Assembly (NCBI RefSeq): GCF_000186865.1
Contig: NW_008705563.1
Span: 2,073,141-2,137,140 of the forward strand
From: Aureococcus anophagefferens
Taxonomy: Eukaryota > Sar > Pelagophyceae > Pelagomonadales > Pelagomonadaceae
Direction of reading: 5' to 3'
Length of the DNA stretch: 64,000 nucleotides
Shown here: positions 38,098 through 47,800 of the stretch, piece by piece
How positions within the stretch are numbered: position 1 is the stretch's first letter
Layout: every line of letters begins with the position of its first letter
Program-made: the position numbers and the translations under genes
Notes under the pieces: model-generated
Told to the model about the DNA's origin: nothing
Seen by the model: only the letters and a program-made list of their open reading frames with translations
The model's database searches: none

Positions 38098-39987
38098 TCA
38101 CACCGCCCGCGTCGCCGCGGCCACGACCGCGGGTCCGAGCATGGCGTCGAGGTTCTTCGCGTCGGCGCCGAAGAACACGGTGCTCTTGTCGTTGAGCGCG
38201 GCGCCCGTCTTCTCGATGACGGCGAGCTTCACGGCGACGTCGCTCGCCTCGAGGAGGTCCGCGGCCTTCTTCGCGCCCTCGGCCTTGATCTTCGTCGCCT
38301 CGGCCTCCCCGCGCGCGCGGATCGTCTCGCTCTCCGCCTGTGTGGAAATCAACCAGTGAGCTGGGACGTCGGGGCCAAACTTCTGAAACCTCTAGCTCGG
38401 TCAAATCGAAGTCGATTCGGCTGATTTTTGGACGAATCGATTGCTCTCGTCGAGTTCTCGAAGCACGGCGAAATAGTCTGGTCCAAACCGTTCGATTACG
38501 CGCACATTGAAGTCGGGTTGAAGATTTGATTTCCACACAGCTCTCCGCGAGGCCGCGCGCCTCGATGAGCGCGGCCGACGCGCGGCCGCGGGCCACCGTC
38601 TCGAACTTCTGGGCCTCGGCGGCGGCGACGGCGCCCTGGGCGAGCGACGACTGGAGCGTGCGGTCGCTCGGCACCGCCGCGACGATGTTGATGGAGATGA
38701 TGGACACGCCGTACGTCGCGGTCACCGCGTTCGCGTGGTCGACGCACGTCTGGAGGCGGTCGATGTCGAAGAGCGGCGAACTCTTCTGGGCGACGGCCGC
38801 GTGGTCCCCGGCGGGGTCCTCTACCGCCGTCGCGTCCGCGAGCGGCGGTTCGACGCCCTTCTGCACGACGGTGGCGACGTTGAACGTGTCGCTGTACTGC
38901 ACCGCGCCGATGAAGGCCGCGAGCGACGCCTCGGCCTGCTTGAGCACGTCGTTCGTGAGCTTGCCGATGTCGCCGATGTCGGAGCTGGCCGACATGTCCT
39001 GGCCGCCGGCGCTGATCGTCTCCGCGGAGTTCTTGGCCGCGATGTCGACGTTCGTGATGCGCCAAATTACGGTCGCGTCGACGGCCATGAGCACGTTGTC
39101 CGCGGACGTCGCCTCGATGCGCTTCATGTTCGACGACTGGATCTTGCAGGAGATGTACCTACGGCGACGTTCTTCCCGGTCGGAATCCCCCGAACCGACG
39201 GTCCCTCTCTCGCGCATCGCGGCGGGCGACGTCGACGTTCTTCCCGGTCGGAATCCCCCGAACGCGCGACGGCGGACGTTCTTCCCGGTCGGAATCCCCC
39301 TCCGAATCGGAACGCCGGGGCCCGCTTCTGGAACTTGTGGTTCCGGTGCGTCAGCAGGTAGGTCTGGCCGCCCTGGAGGATCTCCTGGCGTCCGTTGTCC
39401 TCCGTGACCGCCGCGTAGCCCTCGTCGACGGTCACGAGCGTCAGCGGCCCCATGCGGATGACGTTGTTGTTCAGGTCGAAGGACTCGCGGTAGACGAGCA
39501 CGGGGTTGCGCCACTGGTGCATGCCCGGCGGCAGCAAGACGGGCTGGCCCTGGTTGAGCACGAAGCCGATGTGGCCCTGCTCGACGACGAGCAGCGACCG
39601 GTCGCCGTGGACGATCGTGTTCACGCCGAAGGACTGGGGCTTGGAATAGGTGTAGAAGGGGTCGCGGATGAGATGGACGCCGACCTTGTGGAAGTGGAAG
39701 CCGCCGCGGCCGTCCTGCACGGGCATGACGTGGCCCTCGGGCACCGTGAACGTCTTAAAGCAGCCGCACACAAAACACGGGCAGCATAAAAGCGTGTTGA
39801 CGCACACGCTCCAGGGGTCCGAGTTCGCCTCGACGCCGTCGATCTCGTCCGGGCTCGACAGCCGGTAGGACGTATCCAACAGGTTCTCGTTCTTCAGCAC
39901 CTGGTAGGCCGCCGTGTCCTCGGGCCGGTTCGCCTGGTCGCGCTCCATGGCCATGCTCTTCGGCTCGTCCATGACTTTTCCTTGCAT
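38098..39987 (-). CDS. SPFH/Band-7 (flotillin/stomatin-like) protein; three exons
   Basis: Exons on the reverse strand are 39987-39314, 39158-38537 and 38337-38098, giving 511 residues in phase. The ATG at 39987 (MQGKVMDEPKSMAMERD) is preferred over an upstream GTG. The N-terminus has a Cys-rich, possibly palmitoylated segment (CVNTLLCCPCFVCGCF). A beta-rich region follows (VVEQGHIGFVLNQGQ). A Band-7/SPFH domain comes next (ADNVLMAVDATVIWRI, VLKQAEASLAAFIGAV, YGVSIISINIVAAVPS) and then the Ala/Glu-rich flotillin-type helix (GRASAALIEARGLAES, ARGEAEATKIKAEGAKKAADL). Such proteins scaffold membrane microdomains. Intron 1 holds tandem repeats and intron 2 is an antisense introner. Confidence 0.85.
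38338..38540 (+). mobile_element. Introner family A, copy 4, antisense to its host gene
   Basis: This 203-bp element has perfect ctgtgtggaaatcaa inverted repeats and the duplication ctctccgc at 38330-38337 and 38541-38548. Its core reads in the plus direction, while the host SPFH gene is on the minus strand. The intron is 38536-38338 on the minus strand (199 nt, GT-AG), using the element's right end as donor. The scar is AESC-AESE. Confidence 0.93.
39167..39300. repeat. Three exact 25-bp repeats within SPFH intron 1
   Basis: The unit acgttcttcccggtcgg followed by aatccccc occurs at 39167-39191, 39235-39259 and 39276-39300. The intron is 39313-39159 (155 nt) on the minus strand, so the repeats fill most of it. 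Confidence 0.9.
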
Positions 39988-40158
39988 GCGCGACGGCGCG
40001 AGAATTTGCGAGCGGTGCGAGGCTGCGACTGGGCTGGTCGAGGATTCCACTCCAAAATGCTCCAGAGCGAGGAACTTGCGAGAGGGCTGCGCATTCGTGG
40101 AACATGATCTTGGATGATATGTTCAAGTTGTACTTCAACTTCATACTGAACTAAAAAC

Positions 40159-43100
40159 CTACCGCCGCACGGCCAGCTTCCAGAGGCGCTTCGTCGCGTC
40201 GTCGTCGAAGGACGGCGCGGCCCTGGGCCGGCGGGCCCGGTTCGGGTCCGCGTTCTGGCCGCCGGCGCGGGCCCCGCGCGCGGCGCGCTTCGGGGAGTGG
40301 TCGTCGCCCGGGTCGACGCGCAGGTCGAGGTCGTCGAGGTTGAGCGTCGTCGCGCCGTTGGAGAGGAGCCAGTTGAGGGCGACGCCGTCGAGGCCGTTGT
40401 CCGAGAGGTCGAGCATGTCGAGGCTCTGCGCGGCCGTCCGCGGCGCCGCGGCGTCGCCGAGGTCCGCCGCGTGGCAGAGGGCCCGGACGCCGCGCTCGCC
40501 GACGCCGCAGGCGTCGAGGCGCAGGTGGCGGAAGGTCGTCGTCGCCGGGTGCGCCGCCAGCGATGCCTGCGGGGCGGTCGCGTCGACGACTCGCGCGTCT
40601 CTCGAACGATCGTCTCGAGCGCGTGAGCGGGGGGCTGCGGGCCGGACCGGGGGGCGAACGCGCTCCGGGCCGGGGGGCTGCGGGGGGCTGCGGGGGGCGG
40701 ACGCCGCGCGCCACGGCCAGCGCCTCGGCGCCGCTATCGCCGAGGTCGTTGCCGCGGAGGTCCAGCGTCGCCACGGCCCCGTTGCGGAGCGCGGCGTCGA
40801 GGAGCAGCGCCGCCGCGGCGCCGTCGAGGCCGTTGGACGCGCAGGCGACCTAGCGAGTACGTCTTTCGCTGTTTTCAAAATCGGATCGCCGCGCGCGACG
40901 AGGCGGCCGACGTAGACGGCTCTGGGGAGGAGGGGGGGACGCTGGAAAACCGACGGTCGCGAGCGGCGGCGGGCGGCTGAAGACCGCGAGGTCGTCGTCG
41001 CCGGGCAAAGGCGCGCGCGCGAAGCGGCTCTCGACGAGGCCCGGCGCGCCGCCGCGGACCGCCGCGGCGACGGCGCGCGCGCCCGCGGGGCCCAGCCCCA
41101 CGCCGCCGAGGCCGAGCTCGAGGAGCGGCCGCCGGTGGCGGTCCGCGAGCCCCGCGGACGCGAGCCGCGCGGCGGCGGCGCCGCCGACGGCGTTGCCCGA
41201 CGCGTCCAGACTCCGGAGGCCGCACAAAAAAAAGTCCGGGCCGCGGCAGCCCCGCTCGAGCGCGTCCGCGAGCGCGAGCCCCCCGGCCGCCGCGAGGCGG
41301 CAGTCCCGCAGGCTCAGGCGCGCGAGGGACCGGAGCGGGCCCTCGAGCAGCGCGAGGAGCGGCCCGCCGTCGCCGAGCGCGGCGCCGTCGAGCGCCAGCG
41401 ACGCGACGTGCGTCGTCCGGCGGCTCGCGGACAGCGCATTCCCCAGCACGTCGAGCTCGCAGGCGCACTGGACGCCGAGCGCGGTCGTCCGCATGTCGCG
41501 GTCCATGGGCGACTCGCCGTCGACGGCCGCGTCGCCTCTGGAAAGATCCAAACGCCGCGCGGCGTTCGGCGCCGCGAGGAACCGGACGCACCGCGCGACG
41601 ACGGACGCGTCCAGCGCGTCGACGCTCGCCGGGTCGCCGCCGAGCGCGGCCTCGACGGCCCGGAGCAGGTCCGGGTCCGCCGCGGCTAGATGCCGCAGAT
41701 GGTCCGCCTTCGCGCGGACGACGGACGGCGTCTTCGCGTGGCGCCGGAGCGCGGCGATGGGCAACCCGCCGCCGGCGACCGTCGCCCGGTTCGCCGCCGC
41801 GGCCCGGCGCGCGAAGACCGCCGCCGCGGGCCGCCAGCGCCGCGGGAAGAGCGGCCGGTGCGCGTCCAAACGCGCGCACGCGGCCGCGGCCTCGGGCTCC
41901 GTCCGCGCGAGCCAGGCGTCGATGGCCGTTCGCGCGGCGACGTCGGTCAACAACTCGCAGTCCCCGAGCCGCGCGTAGCCGCTCCCGTCGCAGAGCCGGA
42001 GGAACGAGCCGCGCCTCCGCCGGTCGGCGGCCGCGAAGCGCGCGGCGAGGAAGACCTCGCCCCGGCGGAGCGCCGCGGGGCCCCGGGACCCGGGCCGCCC
42101 GAAGAGCGCCGCGCCGCGCGGCGCCGCGTAGCAGGCGACCGCGGGCGCGCGCGGCCACGCCGCGTCGGTGGACGGCTCGGTCCACTCGTCGTCGCCCTCG
42201 AGCGCCGGCGCGGCGCCGCGCGGCTCGTCGGCGGCCTCCGGGGCGGCGACGTCCGGGTAGCCCGCGCCCTCCGCGAGGCTCGCGCGGGGCGCCGCGGCGG
42301 GCGGCGGCGCCGCGGGCGCGGCGGACGGCGCCGCGGCCGCCGGGGCGGCCGCCGAGGGCGCGCGGGCCCGAGCCTCGACCTTCGGCTCCGGCTCCGGCGG
42401 CGCCTCGCTTTTGTCCTCGTCGGCTTTCTCCGGCGCGACGATGGCCGCCGGCGGCGCCGGCGCGCGCGCCTTCGGCGGCGAGACGGGAAACGCCGCGCGG
42501 AGGTCGTCCGTCGGCGGCGGCGGGAACTCGGCGTCGTTGAGCGACGACAGGGCGTCGGCCTCGGCCTCCTCGAGGAGCGCCTGCCAGTCCGACGCGTCCC
42601 AGTACGCGTCGACCTTCTTCTTCTTCTTCTTCGCCTTCGGCGCCGCGGGGGCCGGCGCGTCGCCGGCCGCCGCGTCGGCCGCCGCCGCCTCCTCGTCCTC
42701 GTCCGCGTCCGCGTCGTCCTCGTGCTCGGCGGAAACCTCCGCCTCGGCGCGCCGCGCCGCGTCGGCCTTCATCGCCGCCGTCGCGGCGATCTTCGCCTCC
42801 TGGCGGTCGCGCGCCATCGCCTCTTCGATCGCGACCGCGAGGCGCCGGCGCCGGTCCTCGTCCGCCGCGCGGGCCGCCTCGGCCCTGGCCGCGGCCTCGC
42901 CGGCGGCGATGCGGTTGTTGGCGACGGACGCGACGTACTCGAGCGTCGCGGCCCAGTCCCGGCGGCCGTCGGAGTCGTCCGCGCGGAGGCTCAGGTGCGT
43001 GCGCTCGCCGTCCGGGTGCACCGCGTGGACGACGAAGCCCCAGGTGATGCCCGCGGCGCTCTCGAGGTCCAGCTTCTCGAGCGTGACCGTGGCGCCCGCG

Positions 43101-43618
43101 AGGGGCAGCCGCCCGAGCTCCGGGCCGCCCTGCTTGGCGTAGTAGGTCAGCGCGTACTCGTGGTCCGGGGGCACGCGCGCGGGCGTCTCGATGACGAAGA
43201 GGCGCCGCTTCCAGCCCGTGCCGCCGGAGAAGTGCTGGAAGGCCGAGCTGCCGCCCCGCGGCGTCGCCGCGTGGGCGCCGGAGCCGCCCTGCTTGTCGAG
43301 GAAGCCCGCGCACCGCCGCGCGTCGCGGTCCCAGACCGGGAGCTTGTTCTTGTCGACCTTCGTCTCGAGCTCGGGCGCCGCGTCGTCGTCCGGCGGCGGC
43401 GGCGGCGGCGGCGGCGGGGCGCCGGGGTTCGGCGGCAGCAGGGACCGGCGCGTGTGCTGCCCGAGGAGCATGGACGCGCGCGGGCGGCGCGCGGGCGCGT
43501 CGTCGTCCGGCGGCGGCGGCGGCGGCGGCGGCATGTCCGGCGGCGGCGGCGGCGGCGGCATGTCCGGCGGCGGCGGCGGCGGCATCGGCGGCGGCGGCGG
43601 CGGCGGCGGTGGCTCCAT
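40159..43618 (-). CDS. Proline-rich / PH domain / leucine-rich-repeat protein; three exons
   Basis: Exons are 43618-40955, 40849-40703 and 40566-40159, giving 1072 residues in phase. The N-terminus is a formin-like polyproline tract (PPPPPPPMPPPPPPD). A PH domain follows at about residues 100-225 (CAGFLDKQGG, GWKRRLFVIE, ALTYYAKQGGPELG, WGFVVHAVHPDGERTHL, RRDWAATLEYV). A charged helix and an acidic/Ala-Pro linker come next. The C-terminal 350 residues are RNI-type leucine-rich repeats (LRSLDASGNAVGG, ATLDLRGNDLGDSGAEAL, LDMLDLSDNGLDG), and the two introns fall between repeats. Polyproline plus PH plus LRR suggests an actin-linked membrane regulator like CARMIL, which is inference. Intron 2 contains repeated ccccccgcag, offering several 3' splice sites. 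Confidence 0.85.
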
Positions 43619-43690
43619 GGCTGATGTCAAAGCACTACGCTGCCATCCATAACATACTTAGCCGACGATGCTGCGTCGATGCCTTTTTGC

Positions 43691-43742
43691 GAGCCAGGCA
43701 AGGGGATCTTCAAGTATACTTGAAGATCCCCTTGAGCCAGGC
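43691..43742. repeat. 36-bp perfect palindrome inside 9-bp direct repeats
   Basis: A perfect inverted repeat at 43699-43734 has the centre cttcaagtatacttgaag and GGGG/CCCC arms. It is bounded by gagccaggc at 43691-43699 and 43734-43742. It lies in the 183-bp divergent promoter between the PH/LRR gene and the acidic repeat gene. Confidence 0.9.
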
Positions 43743-43801
43743 TCCTATCCGGATATTCCAAAATTCGAGCACTACAGCAGTATTGATTGCTGCATTGTGT
43801 A

Positions 43802-44740
43802 ATGCTCACCATGGAGCCCGTTGCCTCGGCGCCGAAGGCCGGCGCGAAGGCCGATGCAGCCGCAATTCCCCCGCCGCGGCGCCGCCGCGGCCGCCTGCTC
43901 TGCGTGGGCCTGGCGAGCGTCGTCCTGGCGCTGGGCCTGTCGCTCCTGCCCCTCGCCCTCGTCGTCCTGCGCGACGACGGCGCCTTCGGGCTCGACGGCG
44001 GCGGCGTCCTCGACGTGGCCTTCGAGGGCAGGGAGGTCGTCGCCGCGGGCGCCGGGCGGCCGGCGACGCGGTCGTCCTGGCTCCACGGGGCGACGCTCAC
44101 TTCCGCGACGTGCGGCGTCCGCGCGACGTTCGACGAGACGCGCCGCAAGGGCGCGCCCTTCTCGAAGCGGCTCGCCGTCGTCGAGCTGTCGTCGCCCGAC
44201 GGCGGCTGGCCCCTCGTCGAGCTCGCCGGCATGGAACACGCGCGGCCGGCGTTCGCCGCGCGGCTGAGAGACGTCGACTTTGGCGCGGTCTGGCGCGCGC
44301 GCCGCGCGGGCGCCGTGCGCGCCGCGGACGTGCGCTGCGACGTCGAGGTCGACATCACGCTCTGGCGCGTCGTGCCCTGGACGTTGCGGACGGAGGATTT
44401 TCGAGTGAACGCGTGGGCGCGCGACGAGGACGCCAACGAGCAGCAGCGGTCCTTCGCCGTCACCAAAGCCCACGCCGGCCGCCTCGTCGACGCCGTCCGC
44501 GACCTCTTCGAGCGCACGCTGCCGCACATCGTCGACGGGACCTACGCCGAGGGCAACGCGACGATCACCGTGGCCCCGCGGCCGTTCAACGTCTCGCTCC
44601 CGGACCGCTGGGACGCGATCGCCGTGCGCCTGCCCGGCGCGGCCGTCGCCGTGACGGCCGCCGACGGCCGCGCCAACGCGACCCTACCCCTGGCCGTCGG
44701 CCCCGCGACCCTGGACCTGCGCCGCGGCGCGCCGTCGACG
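43802..44740 (+). CDS. Single-pass membrane protein N-terminal part, cut by a gap
   Basis: From the ATG at 43802 (or 43811) the frame encodes a short basic cytosolic tail (PPPRRRRGRLL), one strong membrane span (CVGLASVVLALGLSLLPLALVVL) and an extracellular region up to the gap at 44741. The extracellular part has N-glycosylation-type sites (NATITV, NVSLPD) and a repeating beta pattern like LEA14/water-stress domains. The frame right of the gap differs, so this is either the start of the acidic repeat gene with a hidden intron or a separate gene. I favour one gene because the gap is only 119 N and no stop or start is seen. Confidence 0.6.
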
Positions 44741-44859
44741 NNNNNNNNNNNNNNNNNNNNNNNNNNNNNNNNNNNNNNNNNNNNNNNNNNNNNNNNNNNN
44801 NNNNNNNNNNNNNNNNNNNNNNNNNNNNNNNNNNNNNNNNNNNNNNNNNNNNNNNNNNN
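44741..44859. other. Assembly gap (119 N)
   Basis: N run between two open frames that do not match in phase. Confidence 0.99.
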
Positions 44860-47800
44860 GTCGGCGCGCGCCACGCGGCGACCTACGGCGGCCGGACGCG
44901 GCCGGACGCGCCGCGCGGCGCCGCGCGGGGCCGAGCGCTCCTCGCGTCGTACCCGTCCTACGACGACGCGTGCGACGGCGTCTACGAGGAGGGCTGCCTC
45001 GAGTGGGGCTGGGACGACACCTACGAGGTGTCGCTCTGCATCGACGCGGACAGCGCGCTCTGCAGTACGCTCCAGGTCGACCGCGTCGACGCGCTCGACC
45101 GGCAGAACTTCAAGTCCAAGTCCTACGCCGACGGGTCCTCGGCCCACGAGGAGGCGCTCTACGGCGCCTTCAAGTACCGCCACCTCGACGGGGCCTGGAA
45201 GGAACTCGCGTGGAGCGCGTCGGCCGAGGCCGGCGAGAACAAGGACCTGAAGCTCTCCGCGGACGCGTCCAAAGACGGCGCGGAGAAGCTCAAGGCGCGC
45301 TTCGTCGTCGACGGGACCTACGAGGACGACTACGGCGAGGGGTCCGCGTCCTTCTCCCTCGCCCTCGACGGCGACGACGAGGTGAGCCTCGTCCTCGCGG
45401 GCGGCTTCGACGTGACCGCGTGGGACGACGACGACCGCGTGTCCGGCTGGATGTCCTGGACCGACGGCGGCGACGAGAAGCTCTACGTGTCCGGGTCCGC
45501 GGAGGGCGAGGACGACGGCGCGAAGACGGGCACGACGACGCTGTCGGTCCGCGTCGACGGCGAGGAGGAAATTAACTGGCTGCTCGGGGGCTCCGTGGAC
45601 TGGTCCGACGACGTCGAGGAGGACTTCGCGTGCTCCGTGACGTTCGTCGACCTCCTCGAGGGCGACGACGAGAAGTTCTTCGCCTACATGACGCTCGACG
45701 GCGAGGACGACGGCGCGAAGACGGGGTCGTCGAGCCTCCTCGTCCGCGTCGACGGCGAGGAGGAAATCAACTGGTACGTCGTCGGCAGCGTCGACTGGTC
45801 CGACGACGTCGACGAGGACTTCGAGTCGTCGCTCGCGTTCTACGACGACGGCGACGAGAAGCTCTACTTCTCCATGGACAGCGACGCGAGCGACGACGGC
45901 GAGAAGAAGAGCACGGGCGACCTCGTCCTCCGCATCTCCGGCCTGACGGACATCGACGGGAAGATGACGGCGAAGATCGACTGGAGCGACGGCATCGACA
46001 CGGACCTCGAGGGCGGGCTCCGGGTGAAGGAGGACGGCGACGACAAGCTCTTCATCGGCTTCCAGGTCGACGCCGACGACGCGTCCGGCGGCGCCAAGAC
46101 CGTGAAGAGCGAGCTCGTCGTCGCCGTCGACGAGGACATCAAGGTCAAGGGCACCTGGGACTCGTCCGTCGACTGGAGCGACGGCGTCGACGAGGATCTC
46201 GTCGCGTGGACGAAGGTGAACAACCTGAACATCGACGAGTGCGTCGACAGCACGTCGTGGTACGCGAAGAAGCCGTCGAAGGACTGCGACTACGTCGCGA
46301 AGAAGTCGAAGCGGTGCAAGTCGAAGGACGAGTTCAAGGTCAAGGCCGAGGACGCGTGCAGGGAGGCGTGCGTGTCCTGCCTCGGCAAGGAGTTCTTCTA
46401 CGCGGGCCTCGCCGTCGACGGCGACGATGGCGACGAGCGGGCCTCCGGCGTCGCGTCGCTGGAGCTCCGCGTCGACGACGACGACACCTTCGACGGGTTC
46501 CTCGAGATGCTCCTGGTCATGGGCGGCGCCCTGGGCACGGAGGACGCGGACATGAAGGTCGCCCTCGCCATCTACGAGGGCGACGACGACGACGAGATGC
46601 TCGCCGTCGCGGTCACGGCCGACGGCGACAGCGAGGACGACGCGACGACGGCCTCGCTCGGGCTCAAGCTCCGCGTCGACGGGTCCAAGGAGCTCGACAG
46701 CGTGCTGAGCGGCTACGTCTACACGGACGGCGCCACGGCCCACGACGTCGAGATGGGCATGGCCTTCACGGACCGCGACGACGTCAAGTTGCGCGTCGCG
46801 ATGGCGGCGGACCACGAGAGCTTCGGCGACGACGCGTACGACCTCGCCTACTCGTTCACGGTGGAGCAGACGGGCGACACGGTCATGACCCAGGCCTTCC
46901 GCGTCGAGAGCGACGGGTCCATGAGCCAGGACGAGGGCACGACGTCCTGCGTCCGCGCGGGCATGTACATGAAGTCGCTGAGCGTGATGGACGCCGACGA
47001 GATGGCGATGAACGCGTCCTACGACCTGAGCGTCGACGCCATGAAGGCCGACCCGCTCCGGTTCTACGAGGAGTCGACGATCCTCACGAGCCGCGTCGAC
47101 GCCAAGATGACGGGCATGATGGACGGCATGCAGGCCCACGACGGCGCGCGCCTCGACGCGGCCGCGTGCGACGTCACGACGGCCGTGACCATGCACACCT
47201 ACATGGCGACGAAGCAAAAGGCCGCCAATTTGGCCTCGCCCTGCGAGGACTCCAAGAGCTGGTACAAGGCCGGGTCGCCCTCGAAGACCTGCGAGTTCGC
47301 CTTCAAGAAGAACCGGTGCGACTACGAGGACGACGGCGGCGTCGCGGCGGCCGTCGCGTGCCCCGTGACCTGCGCGACGTGCCCGCTGCCCGCGGAGAAG
47401 CTCTTCGAGTGCGGCGACTCGGCGAGCTGGCACGAGGCGGGCAAGCCGAGCCGCGACTGCGACTACGTCGCCGACAAGCCGGAGAAGCGGTGCGCCAAGG
47501 TCGACGAGTACGGCGTCGACGGCAACGTCGCCTGCAAGGACGCCTGCGGCCTCTGCGACGACGAGGACGAGGACGAGGACGACGGCGACTCGGAGGACTG
47601 CGCGGACTCGTCGTCGTGGCACGACGACGGCCGGCCCGACCGGGCCTGCGACTACGTCGCCGAGAAGCCGGAGAAGCGCTGCGACAAGGAGGACGAGGAC
47701 GGCGTGTCCGCCCAGGTCGGCTGCCCCGTCGCGTGCGGCACGTGCGAGGACGGTGAAGACGGCGGGTGCGCGGACTCGTCGTCGTGGATGCGCGACGGCC

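Noticed and set aside
39167..39300. Regularly spaced repeats that might suggest a CRISPR array
   Set aside because: Only three copies, uneven spacers, inside a spliced eukaryotic intron, and no cas genes.
44542..47622. A 1026-residue minus-strand frame opposite the acidic repeat gene
   Set aside because: It is the complement of Asp/Val-rich repeats and runs through the gap; no start context or domain is seen.
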